A stretch of 52,161 bases of DNA from QHXQ01 sp036389375. GTDB lineage: Bacteria > Acidobacteriota > Blastocatellia > Pyrinomonadales > Pyrinomonadaceae. The notes below the pieces were generated by a model. That model saw only the letters and a list, made by a program, of their open reading frames with translations. It made no database searches and was not told the origin of the DNA. A program made the translations under genes and the position numbers. Positions 16,653-24,530 of this stretch are shown piece by piece. The stretch is from NCBI GenBank assembly GCA_036389375.1, contig DASVQA010000147.1, positions 1 through 52,161 of the forward strand. Direction: 5' to 3'. Within the stretch, counting starts at the first letter, position 1. Each line of letters starts with the position of its first letter.

Positions 16653-18128
16653 ATGACATGGCATCCGCCCAACCCGATCCGTTACGAACTGCCCACAACA
16701 CGCTGGCCGACCGAAGCGGAAGCGGCCCGCGCGCTCCTGTTTCAACCCGTCAAGGTGGGCGCGCTCACGCTCGCCGAGCGCACATGGATTCCGGCAATGG
16801 TTCCCTGGCGCGCAACGGCGGACGGCTTCGTGACGCGCGAGAATCTCGATTGGTACAGGCGTTTCGCGGAAGGGCGACCGGGCGCGATTGTCGTCGAGGC
16901 GACGGGCGTGCGCGACATCGCGTCGGGGCCGCTGCTGCGCATCGGGCACGACCGCTTCATTCCGGGTCTCAGCGAATTGGTCGAGACCGTGCGCCGTGCC
17001 AGCGGCGGCGCAACCCGGCTCTTTATCCAGATCATAGACTTCCTCACGATCAAGCGTAGGCCTGAAAAGACAAAATACTTCGCCCGCTTTCTGACTCTCG
17101 CAGAGCAGCACCGCCGCGCGCTCGCCGCCGCCACGAACGACGAGGGCTGGCTCGCCGCCGCCGAACCGAGCGTGCGCGCCTATCTCGCCGCCGCGCCGGA
17201 CGAACTGCTCGAACAAGTGTTGACCGCGCACGAACTCGAAGCGTTGCGCATGGGCTACCGCGAGCGCGTCACCGATACGCACCTCGCGCATATACGCGAA
17301 CTGCCGCAGGTCTTACCCGGCATCTTCGCCGCCGCCGCCGCGCGTGCGCGCACAGCCGGTTTCGACGGCGTCGAATTGCACTACGCCCACGCCTACACGA
17401 TGGCCTCTTTTCTCTCCGCGCGCAACGACCGCGCGGACGGCTACGGCGGCACGCGCGAAGGCCGCGTGCGGCTGCCGCTTGAAGTTTACGCGGCGGTGCG
17501 TGCGCGCGTCGGGCGTGATTACGTCGTCGGCGTGCGCTTTCTCGGCGACGAGGTGATCGCGGGCGGCAGTCGCATCGAAGACGCGGTCTATTTCGGGCGC
17601 GAGTTCGCCCGCGCCGGCTTCGATTATCTGTCGCTCTCGAAGGGTGGGAAATTCGAGGACGCGCGCCAGCCGAAGGTCGGGCAGGCGGCTTATCCCTACA
17701 CGGGCGAGAGCGGCTACGAGTGCATGCCGACCGTGCTCTCGGACGCGCGCGGCCCCTTCGGGCGCAACGTCCCGCTCGCCGCCGCGATCAAACAGGCCGT
17801 CAACGCAGACGGCTACCAGCCACCCGTCGTCGCCACCGGCGGCATCGCCACCTTCGAGCAGGCGGAGGGCATTCTGCAACGCGGCGCAGCCGACATCATC
17901 GGCATGGCGCGGCAGGCGCTCGCCGATCCTGATTGGTCGCTAAAGGTCAGACGCGGGCGCGGCGCGGAAGTCCGGCGCTGCACCTACACGAACTATTGCG
18001 AGGGACTTGATCAGGTACACAAGCAGGTGACGTGCAAACTCTGGGATCGCGTTGACCTAGACGCGCCGGATGTTACGCTCAGCGCCGACGGGCGGCGTCG
18101 TTTGCTTGCGCCGACGTGGAAGGGCTGA
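16653..18128 (+). CDS. Old-yellow-enzyme-type NADH:flavin oxidoreductase
   Basis: The 491-residue protein is a TIM-barrel FMN reductase: PVKVGALTLAERTWIPAM at the start, FDGVELHYAHAYTMASFLS with the substrate-binding His pair, RNDRADGYGG, and GGIATFEQAE with IGMARQALADPDW at the phosphate site. It is longer than usual. An insert of about 65 residues follows residue 128, and a Cys-rich tail begins at 443 (C-T-Y-T-N-Y-C, then QVTCKLWD). In Azoarcus 2-aminobenzoyl-CoA monooxygenase/reductase an old-yellow-enzyme domain is fused to the monooxygenase. Here the two activities are on separate convergent genes. The role in dearomatising the hydroxylated anthraniloyl-CoA is inferred from context. It is the only plus-strand gene in the cluster, diverging from kynureninase. 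Confidence 0.87.
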   Translation: MTWHPPNPIRYELPTTRWPTEAEAARALLFQPVKVGALTLAERTWIPAMVPWRATADGFVTRENLDWYRRFAEGRPGAIVVEATGVRDIASGPLLRIGHDRFIPGLSELVETVRRASGGATRLFIQIIDFLTIKRRPEKTKYFARFLTLAEQHRRALAAATNDEGWLAAAEPSVRAYLAAAPDELLEQVLTAHELEALRMGYRERVTDTHLAHIRELPQVLPGIFAAAAARARTAGFDGVELHYAHAYTMASFLSARNDRADGYGGTREGRVRLPLEVYAAVRARVGRDYVVGVRFLGDEVIAGGSRIEDAVYFGREFARAGFDYLSLSKGGKFEDARQPKVGQAAYPYTGESGYECMPTVLSDARGPFGRNVPLAAAIKQAVNADGYQPPVVATGGIATFEQAEGILQRGAADIIGMARQALADPDWSLKVRRGRGAEVRRCTYTNYCEGLDQVHKQVTCKLWDRVDLDAPDVTLSADGRRRLLAPTWKG

Positions 18129-18154
18129 AGGAACGGATGAAGGATGAGGGCTGA

Positions 18155-18190
18155 GGGCTGAATAAAAAAGGATCAGTTTTTATTCAGCCC
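18155..18190. terminator. Bidirectional terminator between convergent oxidoreductase and monooxygenase genes
   Basis: A perfect 14-bp stem (gggctgaataaaaa 18155-18168 with tttttattcagccc 18177-18190) and an 8-nt loop sit between two converging genes. The A- and T-rich distal stem gives a U-tract in both directions. The stop codon of the minus-strand monooxygenase (18180-18182) lies inside the right arm. Upstream, gagggctgagggctga (18146-18161) is the GGGCTGA heptamer seen elsewhere. Confidence 0.9.
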
Positions 18191-19316
18191 CTGTCTGCAT
18201 TGCTTTTTCATAGGCGGCAATAAAGGCGGGGTCGCGGCGCTTGAGGTTTTCGTAGTTGATCTTCTTGCTGCGCGTCATCAGGCTGTAGGCGAAGGGGAGC
18301 GGCGCAAGCGGCATGTAGTCGCGCGCGTGCTCGAACCAGACGAGGCTCTCGTAGGCGGCGCGTTGATACTCTTCGATGACGGGTTTGCGCTGGCGCTCGA
18401 ACTCCGGCAAAGCGTCGGCCACCGGCCGGCCGCCGTCGAAGCAGCGCGCGAGCGCGATTGCATCTTCGAGCGCGAGTTTTGTGCCTGAGCCGATGGAGAA
18501 GTGCGCCGTGTGGAGCGCGTCGCCGAGCAGGACGACGTGGCGATGCTGCCAGTGCCGGTTCTTGACGAGCAGGAAGTTGAGCCACTTCGAGTTGTTCGAC
18601 AGCAGCGCGTGGCCGCCGAGGTCTGGCGCAAAAACCTTTTCAAGATAGGCGCGCGTCTCCTCATCGGTCTGCGCGGCAAACCCGGCGCGCGTCCACGTCG
18701 CTTCGTCGCATTCGACGATGAACGTGCTCGTCGTCGCGTCGAACTTATAGGAGTGCGCGGCAAAGACGCCCGCCTCCGTCTCGTGAAAAGTCAGCGTCAG
18801 CCCATGAAACAGTTGGCGCGTGCCATACCAGATATAACGGTTGCGCCGCAGGCTCAACTCAGGTTGGAAATGCTCGCTGAAGCGCGCGCGCACTTCGCTG
18901 TTGACGCCGTCTGCGCCAACGAGCAGATCGCAGTCCGCGAGTTGTTCGGGGTCGGAGACGTGCGCCCGAAACCGCAGGTCAACGCCCAACTCCGCGCAGC
19001 GCGCCTGCAAGATGTTGAGCAGACGGATGCGCGCGATGCCTGAGAACTTGTTGCCCCTGATGGTGACGCGCTCGCCCCGATGCACCACGTCCACGTTGTC
19101 CCAGGTGGCAAACTCGCGCGTGATCGCTTGGTAGCTCGGCTCGTCGTTATCGCGCAGATACGCAAGCGTCTTATCTGAAAAGACCACGCCCCAGCCGAAC
19201 GTGTCGCCGGGCGCGTTGCGTTCCAGCACCGTGATCTCGTGCGCCGGATTCTGCCGTTTCATCAACAGCGCGAAGTACAGCCCGGCCGGCCCGCCGCCGA
19301 TGATGTTGAGCCTCAT
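18180..19316 (-). CDS. FAD monooxygenase of the salicylyl-CoA / anthraniloyl-CoA hydroxylase type
   Basis: The 378-residue flavoprotein has GGGPAGL (7-13) for FAD, the LLVGADGVNSEVR DG motif (131-143) and the LLGDALHT GD motif (264-271). The sequence around FGWGVVFSD and the C-terminal RSKKINYENLKRRDPAF fit the monooxygenase half of salicylyl-CoA 5-hydroxylase and 2-aminobenzoyl-CoA monooxygenase/reductase. In those proteins an old-yellow-enzyme domain follows. Here the polypeptide ends at the boundary and the reductase is a separate gene facing it. It would 5-hydroxylate a CoA-bound aromatic, most likely anthraniloyl-CoA given kynureninase nearby. It is the last gene of the minus-strand operon starting at boxC. 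Confidence 0.85.
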   Translation of the reverse strand: MRLNIIGGGPAGLYFALLMKRQNPAHEITVLERNAPGDTFGWGVVFSDKTLAYLRDNDEPSYQAITREFATWDNVDVVHRGERVTIRGNKFSGIARIRLLNILQARCAELGVDLRFRAHVSDPEQLADCDLLVGADGVNSEVRARFSEHFQPELSLRRNRYIWYGTRQLFHGLTLTFHETEAGVFAAHSYKFDATTSTFIVECDEATWTRAGFAAQTDEETRAYLEKVFAPDLGGHALLSNNSKWLNFLLVKNRHWQHRHVVLLGDALHTAHFSIGSGTKLALEDAIALARCFDGGRPVADALPEFERQRKPVIEEYQRAAYESLVWFEHARDYMPLAPLPFAYSLMTRSKKINYENLKRRDPAFIAAYEKAMQTGAE

Positions 19317-19357
19317 GGATTATTCCGGTCGTCTTTTAACTTAGTGCGCGGCGTGCG

Positions 19358-20548
19358 CTATCGCTCGTCCTTTAACAACTCGCGCGCGATGACGAGCTTT
19401 TGGATCTCGGACGTGCCTTCGTAGATGCGCAGGGCGCGGATGTCGCGGTAGAGACGTTCGACCGTGTGCCCGTGTACAAGCCCCGCGCCGCCGTGAATCT
19501 GCACGGCTTCGTCAATGATGCGCCATGCGGCTTCGGTGGCGAAGAGTTTGGCTTCGCTGGCGGCACGCGTCAGGCTGGCGGTTAAGCCGACAGCTTCGGC
19601 GGCCACGCCCGTGTCGTGCAGATAAGCGGCGCGATAGACCATGAGGCGCGCGGCGTCGAGCGCCGTAGCCATCTCGGCCAGCTTCGCCTGTATGAGTTGA
19701 AAGGACGCGAGCGGTGCGCCGAACTGGCGACGACGCTGCGCATAAGCGAGCGCCTCGTCGAGCGCGCGCCGGGCCATGCCGCAGGCGGCTGCGCCGACCG
19801 AGGCGCGAAACGTGTTCATCGTCTGCATGGCGAGCCGGAAGCCGTCGCCCTCTGCGCCGACGCGATCCTCTGCGGGCACGCGCAGCGCGGTGAACTCGAT
19901 CTCGCCGAGCGGGTGCGCCGCGATCAGGCGCATGCGCTCGCGCACGGAGAAACCGGGCATGCGCGCGCCCACGACGAAGGCGGACAACTCGGCCCGGCCA
20001 TCGGGGCGCGTGCCCGTACGCGCAAAGACCGTGTAGAAATCGGCGACGCCCGCGTTCGAGATGAAACGCTTACGCCCGTCGAGGATGTAAGCGTCGCCCT
20101 CGCGCCGCGCTGTAGTCGCAATCGCCGCCACGTCCGAGCCGGCCTCGGCTTCCGTCAGCGCGAGCGCGGCAATGGACTTGCCCGTGGCGGCGCGCGCCAG
20201 CCAGAACTCGCGCACGTGTTCCGGCGCGGCGAGGCTCAATGCGTAAGTGCCCAAGCCTTGCAGCACGAACGCCAGATCGGCGAGCGCCGACGAGTAAGCC
20301 AACTCTTCGCGGACGAGACACAGCGCGCGCAGGTCGAGTTGTGCGCCGGGCCGCGCAACGGCGTGGCGCAGCAGGTCGGCCTCGGCCAGCAAACCCACGA
20401 GCGCGCGATAATCCTCATCCGTCGCCTCTTCGGCCGCGGCCGCGTGCGGCTCAATCTCGCGCCAGACGAAACTCGCCACGCTCGCCGCCAGCCGGCGCTG
20501 CGCGTCCGTGAAGAAAGGCGACTCGGTGCTGAAGGAATCAGAAGACAT
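19358..20548 (-). CDS. Acyl-CoA dehydrogenase
   Basis: The 396-residue protein matches the FAD-dependent acyl-CoA dehydrogenase family: LALTEAEAGSD for the flavin/substrate loop, FISNAGVAD, YAQRRRQFGAPLASFQLIQ and C-terminal RIYEGTSEIQK containing the expected catalytic Glu. It would introduce a double bond in a ring or chain acyl-CoA formed after dearomatisation and pass electrons to ETF. No ETF gene is seen here. It sits 41 nt upstream of the monooxygenase in the same operon and is separated from the next crotonase by a heptamer hairpin. Confidence 0.92.
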   Translation of the reverse strand: MSSDSFSTESPFFTDAQRRLAASVASFVWREIEPHAAAAEEATDEDYRALVGLLAEADLLRHAVARPGAQLDLRALCLVREELAYSSALADLAFVLQGLGTYALSLAAPEHVREFWLARAATGKSIAALALTEAEAGSDVAAIATTARREGDAYILDGRKRFISNAGVADFYTVFARTGTRPDGRAELSAFVVGARMPGFSVRERMRLIAAHPLGEIEFTALRVPAEDRVGAEGDGFRLAMQTMNTFRASVGAAACGMARRALDEALAYAQRRRQFGAPLASFQLIQAKLAEMATALDAARLMVYRAAYLHDTGVAAEAVGLTASLTRAASEAKLFATEAAWRIIDEAVQIHGGAGLVHGHTVERLYRDIRALRIYEGTSEIQKLVIARELLKDER

Positions 20549-20556
20549 AGGTGCAA

Positions 20557-20630
20557 TAGTCAGTAGTCAGTAAGCCAGTAGTCAGTAGCAGCACAGATGC
20601 TTCCTACAGACTACCGGCTACTGACTACTA
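20557..20630. repeat. TAGTCAG heptamer hairpin over the crotonase stop codon
   Basis: The left arm 20557-20588 contains three TAGTCAG copies (20557-20563, 20564-20570, 20579-20585) with one variant between. The right arm 20604-20630 is the inverted, slightly diverged copy. The TAG stop codon of the upstream crotonase (20628-20630) is the first base triplet of the right arm as read on the minus strand. It is the same family as 3076-3170. Confidence 0.85.
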
Positions 20631-21419
20631 CCTGAATTCCGGTTCTCTCTTTTGCGTGAACGCTTCGTAGGCTGCGCGGAAGTCCGGGTGTTGCAGGCAG
20701 AGCGCCTGCGCCTGCGCCTCCCATTCGAGCGCGGTGTCCAGTCCAACCTCCAACTCGCGGTTCAGCATCTCCTTCGTCATCGCCAGCGCGAAGGCGGGGC
20801 CGCGCGCAAGCTGCTCGGCCAGCGTGCGCGTCTCTCGTTCAAGCTCTGTCGCCGGCACGACGCGATTGTAGAGACCTATCGCGGCCGCCTCCGGCGCGGA
20901 GATGAAGTCGCCGGTCATCAGCAGTTGGGTCGCCTGCGCCAGCCCGACGAAGCGCGGCAGCAGGAAGCACGCGCCCATGTCTGCGCCCGATAGGCCGACC
21001 TTGACGAACAGGAACGCGATGCGCGCCTCCGCGCTCGCCACGCGCAGGTCGGCTGCTAACGCGATGCACGCACCCGCGCCCGCGACCGTGCCGTTCAACG
21101 AGGCGATGATCGGCTGCGGCAGTTGGCGCATGTTGCGTATGAGGGCGCAGGTCAGGCGGGTGAACTCAAGATGCCCGGCGATGTCGAGCGTCTGCAAATC
21201 GCCGATGATGTCGCGCACGTCGCCGCCCGAACAGAAGGCGCGCCCCGCGCCCGTGATGACGACGACGCGCACCCCGCGCTCCGCTCGCAGGGCCGCGAAC
21301 GTGTCGGTCAACTCCCGGTAGACCTCGAACGTCAACGCGTTCAGACGCTCCGGCCGGTTGAGCGTGATCCACGCCACGCCGGCGCGCGCTTCATAAAGAA
21401 AACTCTTGGGCGAAATCAT
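20628..21419 (-). CDS. Crotonase-family protein lacking both classical glutamates (PaaG-like)
   Basis: 263 residues with the crotonase fold: ITLNRPERLNALTF, an oxyanion-hole GRAFCSGGDV and the LMTGDFISAPEAAAIGLYNRVV segment. The hydratase glutamates are missing: the GGGCE position reads AGACI and the QPE position reads FVK. An Asp in SGADMG, at the place used by PaaG-type isomerases, is kept. It is therefore more likely an isomerase or a ring-opening hydrolase for a cyclic CoA ester than a standard enoyl-CoA hydratase. This is inference from residues and context. The final residues E-F-R and stop abut a heptamer hairpin. Confidence 0.88.
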   Translation of the reverse strand: MISPKSFLYEARAGVAWITLNRPERLNALTFEVYRELTDTFAALRAERGVRVVVITGAGRAFCSGGDVRDIIGDLQTLDIAGHLEFTRLTCALIRNMRQLPQPIIASLNGTVAGAGACIALAADLRVASAEARIAFLFVKVGLSGADMGACFLLPRFVGLAQATQLLMTGDFISAPEAAAIGLYNRVVPATELERETRTLAEQLARGPAFALAMTKEMLNRELEVGLDTALEWEAQAQALCLQHPDFRAAYEAFTQKREPEFR

Positions 21420-21427
21420 AAAAGTGC

Positions 21428-21517
21428 AGTGACGGGTGACGAGTAAAAGGTAACGAATGACAAGTGCTGAGTGACGAGCAAAGACATTCTAACTCGTCAC
21501 TTGTCACTCGTCACTTG
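21428..21517. repeat. GTGACGA/GTGACAA heptamer hairpin encoding the RidA C-terminus
   Basis: The right arm 21491-21517 consists of tandem heptamers (on the minus strand gtgacgagtgacaagtgacg). The left half 21428-21478 carries inverted but more diverged copies. The last five codons and the stop (21497-21499) of the RidA gene are made of these heptamers and translate V-T-S-D-K-stop. Confidence 0.8.
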
Positions 21518-21919
21518 GATGACAGCGATGCCTTCAATCTCCACTTTCGCGTCGTCGGCGAGCAGGCTTTTGACTTCGACGAGCGCCATCGCGGGGTAGT
21601 GGCGATCCATGCGTGCGCGCCAGCACGCGCCGATCTCGCGCGTGCGCGCGCGATACTCGTGCTTGTCCGTGACGTAGATGACGAGCCGGGCGATCTGTTC
21701 TGGCTCACCGCCGGCCGCGCGCACGACGGTCAGGACGTTGGCTAACGCGCGGTCGAACTGTGCGACAAAATCTGCGCTGACGATCTGCTGGCGCTCGTCC
21801 CAGGCGATCTGCCCGGCGATGAACAACAACGCCCCGCCGGCCGGCACGAGCACGCCGTTCGCATAGCCGTGCGGGCGACCGAGCGCGGCGGGGTTGATGA
21901 ACTGAAATGAGTTGTTCAT
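21497..21919 (-). CDS. RidA-family enamine/imine deaminase
   Basis: The 140-residue protein has the family pattern: YANGVLVPAGGALLFIAGQIAWD near the start, DFVAQFDRALANVLTVVRAAGGEPEQIARLVIYVTDK in the middle and YPAMALVEVKSLL before the end. RidA proteins hydrolyse reactive enamines and imines to ketones plus ammonia. In this cluster a likely substrate is the amino-substituted cyclohexene-carboxyl-CoA formed from anthraniloyl-CoA, releasing its nitrogen; this is inferred from position. Its C-terminal codons come from a heptamer repeat. The SDR gene ends 27 nt upstream. Confidence 0.87.
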   Translation of the reverse strand: MNNSFQFINPAALGRPHGYANGVLVPAGGALLFIAGQIAWDERQQIVSADFVAQFDRALANVLTVVRAAGGEPEQIARLVIYVTDKHEYRARTREIGACWRARMDRHYPAMALVEVKSLLADDAKVEIEGIAVIQVTSDK

Positions 21920-21946
21920 TGATGCAATGTCCAGACGAGCGATGAA

Positions 21947-22741
21947 TCAGGACAGCACCGTGCCGCCGTCCACGTTGATCGCTTGCCCGTTGATGCCGCG
22001 CCCCGCGTCGGAGGCGAGCAGGAGGGCGAGGGCGGCCACTTCTTCGGGCGTGACGAGACGCTGCTGCGGACTCATGCGTTTGATCGCTTCGAGCGAGTCG
22101 GCGGCGGAGCGGCCCGTCGTCGCTTCGATGCGTTCGAGCGCGCGGGTCGTCATGTCCGTGTCCACGTAGCCGGGACAGATGGCGTTGACCGTCACGCCTT
22201 TGGTCGCAACTTCCAATGCGAGCGAGCGCGTCAGCCCCAACACGCCATGCTTCGACGCCGCATAGGCCGCAATGTAGGGTGCGCCCGTCTTACCCGCGAT
22301 AGAGGCGACGTTGATGATGCGCCCCCAGCCGCGCGCAAGCATCGCGGGCAGCGCCGCGCGCGTGCAGTAGAACGTGCCCGTTAGATTGATGGCCAGATGG
22401 CGCTGCCATAGTTCGTCGTCGGTCTTGAGGAAGGGCGCGCTCTCGGCGATGCCGGCGTTGTTGACGAGTATCTCGCACGCGCGCCCGAAGCGTTCATGGC
22501 ACAGGGCGAAGACGCGCGCCACGTCACGCGCATCCGCCACGTCGCACGGTGCGGCCAACGTCTCGACGCCGTGTTCACTTTCGATCTCGGCGGCAACGCG
22601 CTCGACCTCTGCGCCGGTGCGTGCCACCAGCGCGACCTGCGCGCCCGCGCGCGCGAACGCGTGGGCGACCGCGCGCCCGATGCCGCGCCCGCCGCCGGTG
22701 ATGAGCGCGAATCTATCTTGGAGTTGCAGCGCGGGGGTCAT
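21947..22741 (-). CDS. SDR-family 3-hydroxyacyl-CoA dehydrogenase-like oxidoreductase
   Basis: About 264 residues: TGGGRGIG for NAD(P), NNAG, the Ser and YAASK catalytic pair, and ICPGYVDTDM. The end reads GINGQAINVDGGTVLS. It probably oxidises the hydroxyacyl-CoA formed by the crotonases. The open frame extends to 23095, but that part overlaps the crotonase gene and is arginine-rich shadow sequence. The ATG at 22741 overlaps the stop of the upstream crotonase in an ATGA arrangement, so translation is coupled. Confidence 0.9.
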   Translation of the reverse strand: MTPALQLQDRFALITGGGRGIGRAVAHAFARAGAQVALVARTGAEVERVAAEIESEHGVETLAAPCDVADARDVARVFALCHERFGRACEILVNNAGIAESAPFLKTDDELWQRHLAINLTGTFYCTRAALPAMLARGWGRIINVASIAGKTGAPYIAAYAASKHGVLGLTRSLALEVATKGVTVNAICPGYVDTDMTTRALERIEATTGRSAADSLEAIKRMSPQQRLVTPEEVAALALLLASDAGRGINGQAINVDGGTVLS

Positions 22742-23529
22742 GGGCTGTTGAAGCGGGGCGGGCGCTTTTCCAGAAACGCGCGGACGCCTTCGCGCGCGTC
22801 CGCCGTCTGGAAGCAACGCAGTTGCGCTTCCGTCTCGTATTGCAGCATCTCTTCGAGTTCGGCGTGATGGCTCAGGTAGACCGCGTGCTTGGCGGCGGCG
22901 ATTGATTCGGGCGGGGCGGCGCGCAGACGCTCGGCGAGTCGTTGCGTCTCGGCGGCGAGTTGGTCGTCCGGCACGACGCGATTGACGAGTCCGAGTTCGA
23001 GCGCGCGCCGTGCTTCGATGGCGTCGCCCAGAAAGAACATCTCGCACGCGATGTTGGGCGGCACAAGGCGCGGCAGAAAATATGTGCCGCCCCAATCGGG
23101 GTGCAAGCCCACTTTGACAAACGACTGGCTGAAGCGCGCCGACTCGCCCGCGATGCGCAGGTCGCAGGCGAGCGCGAGATTGAAGCCCGCGCCGGTGGCT
23201 GCGCCGCCAATCGAAGCCAAGACCGGCTTCGTCATCTGCCGGATCGCCTGCACCACACGGCGACCCGCGCCGAGCATGCGCGCAAACTCGTCCGTGTCGC
23301 CGCGCTGCATCAACTCCGCCATCACGCCCACGTCGCCACCCGCGCAGAAAGCGCGCCCCTCGCCGCGCAGGACGACCACGCGCACGTGCATGTCGCCGCC
23401 CGCCTGCTCCAACGCCTCGGCCAGATCGCGGCGCATCCGCCCGACGAAAGCGTTCATCTTCTCGGGCCGGTTCAACGTGATCGTAACGATGCCGGCCGCT
23501 TCGGCCACCTGTATGTATTCGGCTGACAT
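22738..23529 (-). CDS. Crotonase-family isomerase/hydratase, PaaG-like
   Basis: 263 residues: ITLNRPEKMNAF, GRAFCAGGDV for the oxyanion hole and a FVKVGLHPDWGGTYFLPR segment. As in PaaG-type proteins the two hydratase glutamates are absent, while the Asp of HPDWGG is present. A double-bond isomerase or hydratase acting on a cyclic or dienoyl CoA ester is likely. Its stop overlaps the SDR start by 4 nt. About 105 nt separate it from the next upstream crotonase, with only weak repeats there. Confidence 0.88.
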   Translation of the reverse strand: MSAEYIQVAEAAGIVTITLNRPEKMNAFVGRMRRDLAEALEQAGGDMHVRVVVLRGEGRAFCAGGDVGVMAELMQRGDTDEFARMLGAGRRVVQAIRQMTKPVLASIGGAATGAGFNLALACDLRIAGESARFSQSFVKVGLHPDWGGTYFLPRLVPPNIACEMFFLGDAIEARRALELGLVNRVVPDDQLAAETQRLAERLRAAPPESIAAAKHAVYLSHHAELEEMLQYETEAQLRCFQTADAREGVRAFLEKRPPRFNSP

Positions 23530-23634
23530 AAAACGTGCGCGGTCAGTTGGTCGTTAGACAGTTGTTCAAGTGCGCTGCCGCTCGCTCTAGCTTACACGCG
23601 CTGCGACGAATAAGTGACGAGCGCCAGCGTGTGC

Positions 23635-24471
23635 TTATTTACCTTTGAAATTCGGCTTACGTTTCTCGACGTAGGCTGCCAGCCCTTCCTGCGCGTCTTC
23701 GGACTGGAAGAGTTGCTGTTGCAGTTCCCGCTCCAGGGCGAGCGCGGCCTCGAAGGGGATTTCCGCGCCGGTCTGGACGCTGCGCTTGATGCGCCCGACG
23801 GCGCGCGCCGCGCGGCCCGGCGTCGTGAACCGGCGCGCGTATTCGAGCACCTGCGTGATGAAGTCCGCGCCGGTCTCGGCCGTGTAGAGGTGATTGACTA
23901 AGCCCAGTTCCGCGCCGCGCTCAAAATCGAATAGCTCGCCGGTGGTCATCAGTTCTATCGCGCGCGGCTTGCCGACGAGCCGCACGAGGCGCTGCGTGCC
24001 GCCCGTGCCCGGCAGCACGCCGAGCGATACTTCGGGCAGACCCATCTTGCCCGCGCCTGTGCGCGCAACGCGCAGGTCGGCCGCGAGCGCAACTTCGAGA
24101 CCGCCGCCGACACAGTGGCCGTTGATGGCGGCGATAACGAGTTTCGGCGTCTGTTCCAGACGCGAGAGCGTCTCGTTGGCGTGGAGGCAGAAGTAGTATT
24201 TGAACTCAGGCGTCACGCCTTTGAGCATCGAGATGTTCGCGCCCGCGCAGAAGAACTTTTCTCCCTGCCCGGTGATGACGATGACCTGCACGGCTTCGTC
24301 CATGCGCGCAGCCAGAATGGCGCGATCAAGCGCCTGCATCATCTCGTAACTGTACGTGTTCGCGGGCGGATCGTTGAGCGTCAAAACGGCCACGCTCTCT
24401 GCCACCCGGTACTCTACGAGCGCGCCGCGCGCGTCCGTCGTCGCCTGCGCCTTTGCTTCCGCTTCTGCCAT
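23635..24471 (-). CDS. Enoyl-CoA hydratase with intact catalytic glutamates
   Basis: About 278 residues. Unlike the other two crotonases here it keeps both glutamates: GGGLEVALAADL and LPEVSLGVLPGTGGTQRL. KFFCAGANI gives the oxyanion hole. It is therefore a bona fide enoyl-CoA hydratase for a beta-oxidation-like step. The frame can be extended to a TTG at 24534 overlapping the methyltransferase stop, but the ATG at 24471 (MAEAEAKAQ) fits the family better. Confidence 0.9.
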   Translation of the reverse strand: MAEAEAKAQATTDARGALVEYRVAESVAVLTLNDPPANTYSYEMMQALDRAILAARMDEAVQVIVITGQGEKFFCAGANISMLKGVTPEFKYYFCLHANETLSRLEQTPKLVIAAINGHCVGGGLEVALAADLRVARTGAGKMGLPEVSLGVLPGTGGTQRLVRLVGKPRAIELMTTGELFDFERGAELGLVNHLYTAETGADFITQVLEYARRFTTPGRAARAVGRIKRSVQTGAEIPFEAALALERELQQQLFQSEDAQEGLAAYVEKRKPNFKGK

Positions 24472-24530
24472 CTTGAGTTTACTCCGCCCCAGAGAAATAT
24501 ACGCCGCCAACTTGGCTGCGTGCGCGCCGC

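Noticed and set aside
16653..19316. Frameshifted or broken fused monooxygenase/reductase
   Set aside because: The two frames are on opposite strands and each is complete with its own start and stop, so a frameshift cannot explain the split.
22742..23095. N-terminal extension of the SDR frame
   Set aside because: Overlaps the crotonase gene in another frame and is Arg/Thr-rich; the SDR fold starts right after the ATG at 22741, which overlaps the upstream stop.
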